A DNA stretch of 64,000 bases. Source: DAOMFB01 sp963721385. Its GTDB lineage: Bacteria; Acidobacteriota; Thermoanaerobaculia; UBA5066. Positions within the stretch are counted from its first letter, which is position 1. Each line of letters starts with the position of its first letter. The stretch spans positions 1-64,000 of the forward strand of contig CAVRJB010000005.1 in the NCBI GenBank assembly GCA_963721385.1, written 5' to 3'. Positions 43,201 to 54,089 of this stretch are shown one piece after another. The translations under genes and the position numbers were made by a program. The notes below the pieces were generated by a model that was given only the letters and a program-made list of their open reading frames with translations, ran no database searches and was not told the origin of the DNA.

Positions 43201-45351
43201 CCGTCCGTTCCCGGGGACGTGGCTGGCCGTCACCGTCACGGTGTAGGTTCCCGCCTCCGGGGCGGAGAGCTTCACCTGCTCGACGTTGTTCAGGTTGTCC
43301 ACCTCGCCGCCGAGCCTCGAGTCGCCGCCCGTCGCGAAGGAGTTCCCGCGCCAGGTGCTCGTGCCGTCGGTGACCGTCAGGTCGAGGTCGTTCACGAGGG
43401 CGGCCGCGGCGCCGAGCGTCCCCTCTGCGTCCGACCAGACGAGCGTGACGCGAAACTCCTGCCCGGCGCCGACCGTGACGGTGTACCGGTGGACGTCGCC
43501 CGTCTTCACCCCCTGCGCGTTCGCGAGGTTCCAGACGCGGAGCTTTCGCGCGTCGCCCGCGAAATGGAGGTTGTTGTCGAGGAAGACCCGGCCCCAGCCG
43601 TACGAATTGTTCCCGAAACCCGGGTCGACGCCGAGGGGGAGTGTCCCGTTCAGGAGGGCGGCCTTCACGAGGGGCGCCGGAGGGTTCAGCCGGTCCCCCG
43701 CCTGCGCCGCCCCGGTCGGGTAGAAGCCGTCGGTGAAGTACTGGCGAAGGAGCGCCGTGGCGCCGGCGGCCGTCGGAGTGGCCATCGAGGTCCCGCTGAG
43801 GTTCTGGACGCCACAGTTGTTCGACGTATGGCTGTCGTCGCCGCGCGCCGAGGAGATGCCCGACCCGGGAGCCATCACCTCGGGCTTGATCCGCCCGTCG
43901 GCGGCGGGTCCTCGGCTCGAGAAGGAGATGACCTGGGTACTGCTCCCGTGCCCGACTGCGCCCACCGACACGACGTTCTTCGCGTTTCCGGGCGAGCTCC
44001 CGGACGTCGATCCCGGTCCTTCGTTCCCCGCGGCGGCGAAGATCGTCATCTCGTCGTGGTCGAAGAGAAAGCGGTCGACGTCCTGGTCTTCGGCTGTGTA
44101 GGCGCCATTCGTCGAGCTCCCGGTGGAGTTCGAGTGAATCCGGGCTCCGCCGGTCAGTGCCTGGAGGTAGACCGGGTAGCTGTCGATGCCGACGAGGCAG
44201 CCGCTCGAGTCGTTGCCGAAGTCCTGAAAGAGGAGTTGGGCGTTCGGTGCCATTCCGTCGCCGACGTCGATGCCGGGGAAAGAGGACGTCGACGGCGTGT
44301 GGTAGTCGTCACCGACCGCGGTCCCGCTCGTGTGCGTTCCATGGTAGCTGGTCGAGCTGCTCCTGCACGTGTTGTCGTTGTCGTAGGCGGTCGCGCCGGG
44401 CTGGACCCAGTAGGCGATCACCTTCTTGGCGGGCCAGAGATTTCCGACGGCCGGCGGTTCGGTGTCCTCGGCGTCGGTGACGTCTCCCGCCGCTCCCGAC
44501 TTCCGGAAGAAGCAGATGTCGGTGTCGCAGCCCGAGTCGAGGACCGCGACGATCTGGCCCGTGCCCGTCAGGCCGTGCGCGAAGAGCGTGCAGTTCGTGC
44601 AGCCGCCGTTCGCGACGTTGCTGTCCTGGTTCGACTGGATGGGGCCGAGCGAGGCGTTGTTCAGCAGCTCGCGCGGAACGTACGGCTCCAGCCACGCCGT
44701 CCCCGGGATGGACGCCGCCTCGCGGAGGAAGTCGCGCCGGACCGAGAGGGGGACGGCAAAGCGGAGCCGGGGCGAGGCGGGATCGTCGTGGACGAACGTC
44801 CGGAACGCATCCGGGACGCGGGCGAGAAGTGTGGCCGTCACCTCCTCGGTCGACGCATCGGGAAAAAGGACGACCGTGATCTCGGCCGTGAACTCGCCCG
44901 AGCCGGAAAGGAGCCGCGGCGAGACCTTGAAGCCCGGCTCCCAGAGCCCCTGCCAGCGAACGGCGTCGCTCGCGTCGAGAAGCGCCTGCGTGCGGGGCGT
45001 CAGCCTGACCTGCCAGGCGTTCTCGGGCAGATAGCCGAAGAACCGGACGCCCAGCTTCGCGAGCCGTTCTTTCTCGGCGGTGCGCCCGGGGAGGAACTGG
45101 ACGACGCCGTAGTCGGGTGAGTCGGGCTGGGACGGGAGGTCGACGGCTGTGAAGTCCGGGGCCTCGGCAGTCGGGTCGAAGGCTACCGTCCGGAGGAGAA
45201 GGAGCCTCCCGGTGCGGGGCGCCGCCCGGAGCTCGTCGGCGGCAGGCGCCCGGGGGGCGACCGGCTTTCGCGGTGCCGTTTCGGCCGCGAGGGGGCTCGC
45301 CGACGCGGCCAGAAGCAGAAAGAGGACCGTCACCCGGGGGCTCGAAGTCAT
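40214..45351 (-). CDS. large secreted subtilase (S8) with Fn3/PKD-like domains, frameshifted
   Basis: A signal peptide (VTVLFLLLAASASPLAAETA) and ~230-residue propeptide-like region precede an S8 peptidase domain. Catalytic residues are Asp in IVAVLDSGCDTDICFF, His in SYHGTHTSGTAVG and Ser in LSGTSMATPTAAGATALL. Fibronectin-like repeats (LTWAAATRGCSNAQTLHYNV), a jelly-roll domain, a PKD domain (DFGDGTPSVPGKNPP) and ~400 further residues follow. Frame changes occur near 43065, 42965, 42365 and 42108, yet protein-like sequence continues through each, so one ~1,700-residue gene is inferred. Exported protease. Confidence 0.82.
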
Positions 45352-45423
45352 GGCATCGCCTTCTGGGGGGACCCTTCGGGCGCCCCGTGATCCCCCTATT
45401 TTATCCGGAGGGGAGTGTCGGCC

Positions 45424-46335
45424 TCAGGCTCCGGCCTTCGCGCGGAGCTCGTCGGCCACGTGGACGCGGTGGAGCGTCCGGGCGAGGTGGCCGGCGAAGG
45501 CGACGAGGTGCTCCAGCTCGGGCGACTCTCCCGGCGGCGGCAGCGCTCCGCGGCGGTGGAGGCGGAGCGTGCCAATCAGCTCGGCGCCCGCCCAGAGGGG
45601 CGCGGCGCCCACCGCCCATTCGGCGCTTCCTTCGCGCGCCTCGCCGGGCACCCTCGGCGCGCGGGAGAGGTGGGGGTCCTCCTCCAGGGCGAGCGCGGCG
45701 ATGTAGCTCGGGGGCTCGCCCTCCGGCCACGCGCCGGACGCCGCGGCGTGCAGGTCCGCGTGCCCCGGCCGGCGGAGGTGGAGCGTCGCGCCGTCGGCGC
45801 CGAACGTCGCGGCCACGCGGTCGAGGATCGGCGCGAGGAGCCGGCGCTTGACGTTGTCGAGCGTGAGGGCGTCCTCGTCCAGCCGCTCGGTGATCTCCTG
45901 CTGGAGCTCGAGGATCTGGGTCCGGGCCGTCAGGGCGTCGAGCAGGCTCTTGATCCGGAGCGCGTTCTTCACGCGGGCCTTCAGCTCGCGCGCCGAGAAG
46001 GGCTTCGTGACGTAATCGTTCGCCAGCGCCTCGAACCCCTGCAGGAGGTCCTCCTCCTCGGTCCGGGCGGTCACGAAGATGACCTGCGTGCCGGCTGTCT
46101 CGGGCGCGGTCTTGACCCTCCGGCAAACCTCGTAGCCCGAAAGGTCGGGCATCCGGACGTCGAGCAGGATGACGTCCGGCTTTTTCGACGTGACCTTCTC
46201 GAGCGCCTCGGTCCCCGAGATCGCGCTGTCGAACTCGCAGCCGAGCTCGAACGCGATGTACGAGGCGACCTCGGCCTGGAACGGATCGTCGTCCACGAGG
46301 AGGAGGAGCGGCGGTGTCGAGGGGTTCTTGAACAT
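45424..46335 (-). CDS. response regulator with GAF-like output domain
   Basis: This 303-residue protein has an N-terminal receiver with LLLLVDDDPFQAEVASYIAF, DVILLDVRMPDLSGYEVC and DYVTKPFSARELKARVKNAL. A short coiled coil (LEDALTARTQILELQQEITE-like) leads to a C-terminal GAF-like domain (DRVAATFGADGATLHLRR, GAELIGTLRLHRRGALPPPG). No DNA-binding or enzymatic output is visible. It probably senses or relays by protein contacts. Divergent from cysS. Confidence 0.82.
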   Translation of the reverse strand: MFKNPSTPPLLLLVDDDPFQAEVASYIAFELGCEFDSAISGTEALEKVTSKKPDVILLDVRMPDLSGYEVCRRVKTAPETAGTQVIFVTARTEEEDLLQGFEALANDYVTKPFSARELKARVKNALRIKSLLDALTARTQILELQQEITERLDEDALTLDNVKRRLLAPILDRVAATFGADGATLHLRRPGHADLHAAASGAWPEGEPPSYIAALALEEDPHLSRAPRVPGEAREGSAEWAVGAAPLWAGAELIGTLRLHRRGALPPPGESPELEHLVAFAGHLARTLHRVHVADELRAKAGA

Positions 46336-46407
46336 CTCCGGAAGTGTGCGGTCTTATCCCACGCTGGCAAAAGGGCGTCAAGTCATCGACAATCCCGCGC
46401 CGTGCCG

Positions 46408-47840
<1,433 letters not shown>

Positions 47841-47844
<4 letters not shown>

Positions 47845-47869
47845 CACGGGGCCGCCCCCGGGGTTCAAT
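47841..47869 (+). promoter_or_regulatory. promoter of the aro-his-trp operon
   Basis: TTGACA (47841-47846), a 17-bp spacer and TTCAAT (47864-47869) form a good sigma70-type promoter overlapping the cysS stop. The expected start point, 6-8 bases past the -10, falls at or next to the GTG of the leader peptide, so the leader mRNA may be leaderless. Confidence 0.75.
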
Positions 47870-47876
47870 TCCGCCG

Positions 47877-47918
47877 GTGAAGCTCTCGCTCGGACACTGG
47901 CACGCGCACCACATCTGA
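47877..47918 (+). CDS. His/Trp leader peptide
   Basis: This 13-codon open frame GTG...TGA encodes MKLSLGHWHAHHI. It contains four histidine codons and one tryptophan codon in six positions (47895-47912), directly upstream of alternative hairpins, a terminator and the aroDE-his-trp operon. Enrichment in exactly the two amino acids made by the operon supports a transcription-attenuation leader. No Shine-Dalgarno precedes the GTG, and the promoter spacing suggests leaderless initiation. Confidence 0.85.
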   Translation: MKLSLGHWHAHHI

Positions 47919-48012
47919 GCCGGCGGAGCCTCTGCGCCGCCGGACAGGAGAAAGTCCGGAGGGCGCGAACGTCACCTCGCGAATTCCAACCCCTCCGGAC
48001 GGAGGGGTTTTT
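47919..48012 (+). promoter_or_regulatory. attenuator with alternative RNA hairpins
   Basis: Segments: A = CCGGCGG (47920-47926), B = CCGCCGGAC (47937-47945), C = GTCCGGAGGG (47954-47963), D = CCCCTCCGGAC (47990-48000), E = GGAGGGG (48001-48007). A pairs with B (7 bp), B with C (CCGGAC/GTCCGG, 6 bp), C with D (perfect 10 bp) and D with E (7 bp, terminator). Stalling at the first His/Trp codons would leave A free, giving A:B and C:D and read-through. A ribosome reaching the stop codon at 47916-47918 would cover A, giving B:C and D:E and termination. Confidence 0.8.
47990..48012 (+). terminator. intrinsic terminator of the attenuator
   Basis: The CCCCTCC/GGAGGGG stem with a 4-base loop (47990-48007) is followed by TTTTT (48008-48012). 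It lies only 4 bases before the TTG start of aroDE. Its 3' arm is also the Shine-Dalgarno of that gene. Confidence 0.88.
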
Positions 48013-48015
48013 CGT

Positions 48016-49518
48016 TTGGCCCTGACCGCTGAGAAGACGAGGATCGTCGGGTCGTTCGCCCCCGTCTCGATGGCGGAGGCGCGCTCGGGGGCCCCGCTGG
48101 CAGGGGACCTCACGGCGGTGGAGGTCCGGTTGGACGCCCTCCGCGAGCCGGGAGATCTCCCGGCCCTCCGGGCACTCTTTGCGGGGAAGACCCTCCTGGC
48201 CACCCTGCGGTCGAAGAGCGAGGGAGGCGCCTTTGCCGGAAGCGCGGCCGACGGGCGGGCGATCCTCGCGGCGGCGCTCGCGGCCGGCTTCGACCTGATC
48301 GACGTGGAGTTCCGGTCGGGCGAGAACGCGGGCCTCGCCGGATTCCCGCCGGAGAGGGTGGTCGTCTCCGTTCACGACCTCGAAGGGCTCCCGCCGGACG
48401 TCCCGGGCCTCGCGTCGAGGATGGGCGCGAGCGGCGCCCGCTTCGTGAAGATCGTCGGCACGGCGAACGACTCCTCGGACGCCGTCCGCCTCCTCGAGGA
48501 GCAGAAGCGACTCGCGGGATCGAACGTCGCGCTCTTCGCGATGGGCGAGGCGGGGATGGCGACGCGCGTCCTCGCCCCCTATCTCGGGGCGCCTCTCATG
48601 TTCGCGTCGTTCGTGCCGGGGGGCGCGACCGCGGCCGGGCAGATTGCGGCCCGGGACCTCGCCGAGGTTTACGGCGTCGGGCGCGAGCGGCGGGTCTCGC
48701 GCCTCGTCGCCCTCTTCGGCTCGCGGGTCTCGCACTCGCTCTCGCCGGCGCTCCACAACGCGCGATTCGAGGCGGTCGGCGAGGAGGCGCTCTACGTGCC
48801 GTTCGCGCTTCGCTCGCTCGGCGAGGAGTTCGCTCCGCTGCGGGCGGCGCTCACCCGGATCGGACTGCCGATCGAGGGGGCCTCGGTGACGATCCCGTTC
48901 AAGGAGGAGGCGGGGGCGCTCTTCGGCGCCCCGGGACCGGCGAACACGCTCGTCTTCGGGAGCGGAGGCACCCTCCGGGCGGCGAACACCGACGCGGCTG
49001 CCATGGAGATGCTGATCCCTCCGGCCGGGCCCGGAGGGCGCGCGCTCGTCCTCGGCGCCGGAGGAACCGCCCGGACCGCGGTCGAGGTCCTTCGAAAGAA
49101 GGGGTTCGAGGTGGTCGTCAGCGTCCGCCGCCCGGAGAAAGGCGAGGTGTTCGCGGCGAGCACGGGGGCTTCCTTTCTTCCTTCGAGCGATCTCTCGTCG
49201 CTCGAACCCTCCGTCCTCGTGAACGCGACGCCGCTCGGCCTCGACCCGGGGGACGTGCTCCCGTGCGACGCCGGGCTCCTCAAGCCGGGCCTCTTCGTCC
49301 TCGACGCCCCCTACCGCGACGGCGGGACGGCGCTCGTCCGCGCGGCGCGGGCCGCCGGCTGCCAGGTCGTCGACGGCTTCGCCCTGCTCCTCTCGCAGGC
49401 CGCGGGCCAGGCGACTCTCTTCGCCGGGCGCAGCACCTCGGCCGGCGACCTCCTGGCCGGTCTCCCGCCCCGCTTTCGCCCGCTCTTCGCGCCGGCCCGC
49501 CGCGAGGTCTCGCGATGA
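48016..49518 (+). CDS. aroDE: fused 3-dehydroquinate dehydratase / shikimate dehydrogenase
   Basis: This 500-residue bifunctional enzyme covers shikimate-pathway steps 3 and 4. Residues 1-~220 are type I dehydroquinase: VEVRLDAL, VVVSVHDLEG, and the Schiff-base lysine region RFVKIVGTAND. Residues ~225-500 are AroE: LFGSRVSHSLSPALHNARFE, ASVTIPFKEE, LVLGAGGTARTAVEVL and VNATPLGLDPG. The start TTG 48016 is eight bases after GGAGGGG in the terminator arm. It supplies chorismate for the downstream trp genes and overlaps hisZG (ATGA). Confidence 0.93.
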   Translation: MALTAEKTRIVGSFAPVSMAEARSGAPLAGDLTAVEVRLDALREPGDLPALRALFAGKTLLATLRSKSEGGAFAGSAADGRAILAAALAAGFDLIDVEFRSGENAGLAGFPPERVVVSVHDLEGLPPDVPGLASRMGASGARFVKIVGTANDSSDAVRLLEEQKRLAGSNVALFAMGEAGMATRVLAPYLGAPLMFASFVPGGATAAGQIAARDLAEVYGVGRERRVSRLVALFGSRVSHSLSPALHNARFEAVGEEALYVPFALRSLGEEFAPLRAALTRIGLPIEGASVTIPFKEEAGALFGAPGPANTLVFGSGGTLRAANTDAAAMEMLIPPAGPGGRALVLGAGGTARTAVEVLRKKGFEVVVSVRRPEKGEVFAASTGASFLPSSDLSSLEPSVLVNATPLGLDPGDVLPCDAGLLKPGLFVLDAPYRDGGTALVRAARAAGCQVVDGFALLLSQAAGQATLFAGRSTSAGDLLAGLPPRFRPLFAPARREVSR

Positions 49519-51143
49519 CCGCTGCTCCCGACCCGAACCTGCCGCGCGGCGTATCGGCGTTCCTCTTCGAAGCGGCGGCTCGCCGACGCCGCGCCGAGGA
49601 GAGCGTCGTCTCACGCCTCGTGGCGGCCGGGCTCCCGGAGGTGATTCTCCCGGTCCTCGACTACGCCGACCCGTATCGCGGCGTGACGGCGGAAGGGGAC
49701 GAGCGCCTCTACCGCTTCATCGACCGTCTGGGACAGACGCTCTCGCTCCGGGCCGACTTCACGCCGATGGCCGCGCGCGTCGTGGCGCCCCGGCTCGCTG
49801 CGGGCGGGCCGCCGGTCTCGCTCTTCTACCGGGGCGACGTCGTCCGCGACGAGCCAACGGGCGTCGGCCGCCCGCGCGAGTTCGCGCAGGTCGGGGCCGA
49901 GTGCTACGGCGACCCGTCGTTCGCGGCCGACGAGACGATGCTCGCGCTCGCCCTGACCTGCCTCTCCGACCTTCCGGCCGCGCGGCTGAACGTCACGCTG
50001 GGCTACGCCGGGCTCCTGCCACAGCTCCTCGCCGCGACCGCGCCGTCGCTGACGCGAGGCGACGGGAGCCTCTTCCGGGATCTTTCGGCCGCCGCGCGCG
50101 AGCGCCGGGTGACGGCGGTCGAGCGGACCCTCCGCGACGCGGGCGCGCCGGCCCCGGCGGCGGAAGAGATCGGCCGATCGCTGCTCGTCGGCTTCGACGC
50201 CGCCTCGTCGCTCTTCGCCGCTCCCGTCCTCCGGCGGGCCGCGGACGGGCTCCGGCGCGCCGCCGCCGCGGCGCGGAACGCCCGGCCCGGCGTTCCCGTC
50301 GTCATCGACCTCGCCGGAACGCCCGAAGCTCCCTACTACACCGGCCTGACGTTCGGCGTCGACGTGGCCGGCTCCCCGGCGCCGGTCGCGGGAGGCGGCC
50401 GGTACGACGGACTGCTCGCCCGCTTCGGCGTCCCGAGCCCGGCCCTCGGCTTCTCGATCGGCGTCGAGGCGCTGGTGACGGCGCTCGAGGCCGGAGCCAC
50501 TCCGGAGTCGGCGGCGCGGCCCCTCCGGATCGCCGTCGGGAAGGGGAGGCTCCTGCCGAAGGCGCTCGAGGCGCTTCGCGCCGGAGGCGCCGACTTCGCC
50601 GACCCGGACGGGCGAAAGCTCCTCGCCGCGGACCGGTCGGGGAAATTCGAGCTCTTGCTCCTCAAGGACGACGACGTTCCCACGTACGTCGCCCACGGCG
50701 GCGCCGATCTCGGGATCGTCGGCAGCGACCGCGTGGAGGAGTCGGGCGAGGAGGTCTTCTCGCCGGTCGAGTTCCCGTTCGGCGCCTGTCGCCTCGCGCT
50801 GATCGGCCGGGCGGGCGAGGCGTTCCGGCCGAACGGCCACCCGGTCCGCGTCGGAACGAAATACGGGCGGAGCGCCGCCCGCTTCTTCGACGCGCGGAGA
50901 ATCGCCTGCGAGATCGTTCCGCTGTCGGGCTCCGTCGAGCTCGCGGCGGCCCTGAAGCTGACCGACGTCGTCGTCGACCTGATCGAGACCGGCTCCACGA
51001 TCGCGGCGAACGGCCTTGCCGAGATCGAGACGATCGCGCCGAGCCGCGCGACGCTGATCGCCGGGCGCGCCGCGTTCGTCTCCCGGCGGGCCGAGGTCGC
51101 CGCGTTCGTCGCGCGACTCGTCGCCTCGGGGGCCGCATGCTGA
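49515..51143 (+). CDS. hisZG: fused ATP phosphoribosyltransferase: HisZ regulatory + HisG catalytic
   Basis: One uninterrupted 542-residue frame. Residues 1-~330 are the HisRS-like subunit HisZ (LPRGVSAFLFEAAARRRRAE, YRFIDRLGQTLSLRADFTPM, SLFYRGDVVRDEPTG, AGGGRYDGLLARFG). Residues ~337-542 are short-form HisG (PLRIAVGKGRLLPKALEALR, GADLGIVGSDRVEESG, VVVDLIETGSTIAANGL with the PRPP-binding loop). These are normally separate subunits of the first histidine-pathway enzyme. Start ATG 49515 overlaps the aroDE stop; the end overlaps hisD by seven bases. Confidence 0.9.
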   Translation: MTAAPDPNLPRGVSAFLFEAAARRRRAEESVVSRLVAAGLPEVILPVLDYADPYRGVTAEGDERLYRFIDRLGQTLSLRADFTPMAARVVAPRLAAGGPPVSLFYRGDVVRDEPTGVGRPREFAQVGAECYGDPSFAADETMLALALTCLSDLPAARLNVTLGYAGLLPQLLAATAPSLTRGDGSLFRDLSAAARERRVTAVERTLRDAGAPAPAAEEIGRSLLVGFDAASSLFAAPVLRRAADGLRRAAAAARNARPGVPVVIDLAGTPEAPYYTGLTFGVDVAGSPAPVAGGGRYDGLLARFGVPSPALGFSIGVEALVTALEAGATPESAARPLRIAVGKGRLLPKALEALRAGGADFADPDGRKLLAADRSGKFELLLLKDDDVPTYVAHGGADLGIVGSDRVEESGEEVFSPVEFPFGACRLALIGRAGEAFRPNGHPVRVGTKYGRSAARFFDARRIACEIVPLSGSVELAAALKLTDVVVDLIETGSTIAANGLAEIETIAPSRATLIAGRAAFVSRRAEVAAFVARLVASGAAC

Positions 51144-52414
51144 GGACGATCGACGCGAGAACTCCCGCGGGGAAGAGAGGACTCGAGGAGCTTTTGGAAG
51201 CGCGCCGGGCCATGCCGGATCTTGCGACGCTCCGACGCGTGCATCCGATCGTGGAAGAGGTTCTGCGAAAGGGAAGAAAGCCTCTCGCGCGGTTCGTCCG
51301 CCGCTTCGATCGTGTTTCCATTCCCTCGAAGGACCTCGTCGTCGATCCTTCTCGCGGGCCGCTGCCGGCCGTGGACCGGGCGTTCGCCCGTGCGTTTCGC
51401 CTTGCCGTGAGGCGGGTTCGTGCGTATCACATGAAGCAGCGACCGAGGGGTTTTTCCTTCACGGACGGCCTCGGCGTCCGCTTCGCCGAGAGGCCGTTTC
51501 CCCTCGACTCGGTCGGCGTCTACGTTCCGGGCGGGCGCGCTTTCTACCCGTCCTCGCTCCTGATGGGCGTCGTCCCGGCCCGCGTCGCGGGAGTCCCGCG
51601 GATCGTCGTGGCGACGCCGCCGAAGGCCTACGCCGGCAGCCCCGAGCTCCGCTGGGCGCTCCGCGAGCTGGGGATCGGCGAGGTCCTCCTCGCGGGGGGA
51701 GCGCATGGCATTGCCGGGCTCGTGTCGGTGGCTCACGTCGCCAAGATCGTCGGGCCCGGCAACCGCTTCGTCGCCGCGGCGAAGCACCTGGTCTCGTCGG
51801 CCGTCGCCGTCGATCTCCCGGCCGGGCCGTCGGAGGTGCTGATCGTGGCGTCGGCGGACGCGCCCGCGGGCCACGTCGCCTCGGACCTCCTCGCCCAGGC
51901 CGAGCACGACCCCGACGCCGTCTGCCTTCTCTTCACGCCGTCGGCCCGTCTTGCCCGGACGGTCGTCCGAGAGGTCGAAAAGCAGCTCGCCACCCTTCCG
52001 ACGGCGAAGGTCGCGCGGCGGGCGCTCCGAAGGAACGGCCGTGCCGTCGTCTTCGGGTCGCTTGCGGACGCCTTTGCGGCGGGCCTCCGGGTCGCGGCGG
52101 AGCACGTCCAGGTGATGGGGGAGACGGCCGCGAGGCGCGGCGAGAGCCTCCTGCCGACGGCCGGCGCCCTCTTCCTCGGTTCGTCGACGCCGACGGCCTT
52201 CGGGGACTACGTCGCAGGGCCGAACCACGTCCTTCCGACGGGGGGCGCGGCACGGAGCTTTTCCGGCCTCTCGGTCCGCGACTTCGTCCGCTGGGGGCGC
52301 CTCGTGGAGATGGACGCCCGGGCGGCGAAGAGGCTGGGGCCCGCCGCCGCGGCGCTCGCCCGCTTCGAGGGGCTCGCCGCGCACGAGAGGTCGATCGCAA
52401 GGAGGCTGCGATGA
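51137..52414 (+). CDS. hisD: histidinol dehydrogenase
   Basis: This 425-residue zinc enzyme oxidises histidinol to histidine, the last step. Motifs: SVGVYVPGGRAFYPSSLLMG, VLLAGGAHGIAG, IVGPGNRFVAAAKHLV, LPAGPSEVLIVA, LLAQAEHDPDAVC, GPNHVLPTGGAARSFSGLSV and AEHVQVM. The start at ATG 51137 is within the end of hisZG. The stop overlaps hisC (ATGA). Confidence 0.97.
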   Translation: MLRTIDARTPAGKRGLEELLEARRAMPDLATLRRVHPIVEEVLRKGRKPLARFVRRFDRVSIPSKDLVVDPSRGPLPAVDRAFARAFRLAVRRVRAYHMKQRPRGFSFTDGLGVRFAERPFPLDSVGVYVPGGRAFYPSSLLMGVVPARVAGVPRIVVATPPKAYAGSPELRWALRELGIGEVLLAGGAHGIAGLVSVAHVAKIVGPGNRFVAAAKHLVSSAVAVDLPAGPSEVLIVASADAPAGHVASDLLAQAEHDPDAVCLLFTPSARLARTVVREVEKQLATLPTAKVARRALRRNGRAVVFGSLADAFAAGLRVAAEHVQVMGETAARRGESLLPTAGALFLGSSTPTAFGDYVAGPNHVLPTGGAARSFSGLSVRDFVRWGRLVEMDARAAKRLGPAAAALARFEGLAAHERSIARRLR

Positions 52415-53496
52415 GCGGGAAGAGCCCCGCCCGCCCCGGGATCGCGGCGCTGACGCCGTACGCGCTCGTGCCGGAAACGCCGGTCCCGATCCGGGCCAAG
52501 CTCGACTTCAACGAGTCGCCGTACGACGTCCCCGAGGCGGTCAAGGAGAAGGTCCTTTCGCGACTCAGGGCGAAGCGCTGGTCGCTCTATCCGGAGTTCG
52601 GCTCGGGGCGGCTCCGGCGCGCGATCGCGGCCGCGACCGGCCGGAACCCGGAGGAGATCGTCGTCGGGAACGGCTCGGGCGAGGTCTTGCTCGGAGCGAT
52701 CAACGCCTTCGCGGGCGGCGGCGAGCTCCTGCTGACGCCTCCCACCTTCTCGCTCTACCCGCAGCTCGCGGCGATGACGCAGGCCGACGTCGTGAACGCG
52801 CCCCTGGTCGGCGACGACTTCGAGTTCGACGAAGCCGCGATCTTCCTCGCGGTCTCGCGGACGCCTCGGACGGTGCCGCTCATCTGCTCGCCGAACAACC
52901 CGACGAGCAACGCGGCCGACGTCGCCTTCCTTCGGAGGCTCGCGGACGCCGCGCCGGTCCTTCTCGTCGACCAGGCCTACGTCGATTTCGCCCCGGAGGA
53001 AACGAGCGCCCTCCCGCTCGTCGACGAGGGGCGGAACGTCGTCGTCTTCCGGACCCTCTCGAAAGCCTACGCGGCGGCCGGCTTCCGGATCGGCTACGCC
53101 GTGGCGAAGCCCGATCTCGCGCACGAGATCGGAAAGGCGGTCCTCCCGTTCAGCGTCGACCACGCCGCCGAGGAGCTGGCCGTCGCCCTCCTCGAGGATC
53201 CGGCGACCGCGAAGGAGCGCGTCGCCGCGATCGTGAAGGAGCGCGCCCGCATCGTCGTCGCTCTCCGGGCGATGGGCGGGAAAGTGGCGCCGGCCGCCGG
53301 GAACTTCGTCTTCGTCGAGCCGCCGGGAGGCGACGCGGATCGGGTCCGGAAGGAGCTCCTCCTCCGGGGCATTCTCGTCCGGGACCTCGGTCCCTCGGCG
53401 CCGGGCCGGCTGAGGGTGACGATCGGACTCCCCGGGGATAACGACCTCTTCCTCTCGGAGCTGGCGCGGATCGCCGGCGTCAAGGAGACGACATGA
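52411..53496 (+). CDS. hisC: histidinol-phosphate aminotransferase
   Basis: This 361-residue class I/II PLP aminotransferase carries FNESPYDVPE, LYPEFGSGRLRRAIA, VGNGSGEVL, LICSPNNPTSNAADVAF, DQAYVDFAPEE and the PLP lysine in FRTLSKAYAAAGFRIGYA. It acts in step 7 of histidine synthesis. It is translationally coupled on both sides (ATGA with hisD and hisB). Confidence 0.96.
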   Translation: MSGKSPARPGIAALTPYALVPETPVPIRAKLDFNESPYDVPEAVKEKVLSRLRAKRWSLYPEFGSGRLRRAIAAATGRNPEEIVVGNGSGEVLLGAINAFAGGGELLLTPPTFSLYPQLAAMTQADVVNAPLVGDDFEFDEAAIFLAVSRTPRTVPLICSPNNPTSNAADVAFLRRLADAAPVLLVDQAYVDFAPEETSALPLVDEGRNVVVFRTLSKAYAAAGFRIGYAVAKPDLAHEIGKAVLPFSVDHAAEELAVALLEDPATAKERVAAIVKERARIVVALRAMGGKVAPAAGNFVFVEPPGGDADRVRKELLLRGILVRDLGPSAPGRLRVTIGLPGDNDLFLSELARIAGVKETT

Positions 53497-54089
53497 GCCG
53501 CAGCGGGACTTTCTCGCGGACGACGAAGGAGACGTCGGTCGACCTGTCGCTCGACGTCGACGGGACGGGAACGGCCGGAATCGCGACGCCGGTCGGGTTC
53601 CTGTCGCACATGCTCGAGACGGTCGCGAAGCACGCGAGGTTCGACCTCGTCGTCAGGGCCACCGGCGACACGCACATCGACGCGCACCACACGGTGGAGG
53701 ACGTCGGGCTTGCCTTCGGCGAGGCGCTCGACCAGGCGCTCGGCGACCGGGCCGGGATCGAGCGGTTCGGGACGAGCCACGTCCCCCTCGACGAGGCGCT
53801 CGCGTGCTCGGTCGTCGACCTCTCGGGGCGCCCCTACATCGTCTTCGAGTCGCCCGTCGACAAGGAGCTTCTCCTCGTCACGAAGGAGTTCCCCTTCGCG
53901 CTCGTCGAGGAGTTCTGGAAGTCGGCTGCGTTCCGCGGCAGGTTCAACCTTCACGTCGACGTGATCCGCGCGCGGAACGGCCACCACGCCGCGGAGGCCG
54001 TCTTCAAGTCGGCCGCCCGCGCCCTCAGGCAGGCGGTCGCCCGGACGGGAGGCGAAGTCCTCTCGACGAAGGGGACGCTGACCGCATGA
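53493..54089 (+). CDS. hisB: imidazoleglycerol-phosphate dehydratase
   Basis: This 198-residue monofunctional IGPD has manganese ligands in FLSHMLETVAKHA, DTHIDAHHTVEDVGLAFGEA and RNGHHAAEAVFKSAARALRQ. No histidinol-phosphatase domain is attached, and none is encoded in the operon, so that step must be served elsewhere. Confidence 0.96.
   Translation: MSRSGTFSRTTKETSVDLSLDVDGTGTAGIATPVGFLSHMLETVAKHARFDLVVRATGDTHIDAHHTVEDVGLAFGEALDQALGDRAGIERFGTSHVPLDEALACSVVDLSGRPYIVFESPVDKELLLVTKEFPFALVEEFWKSAAFRGRFNLHVDVIRARNGHHAAEAVFKSAARALRQAVARTGGEVLSTKGTLTA

Noticed and set aside
47845..48015. T-box riboswitch or TRAP-type trp leader as alternative explanation
   Set aside because: There is no T-box sequence or specifier stem and no run of GAG/UAG triplets; a leader peptide with target codons and alternative hairpins fits better.
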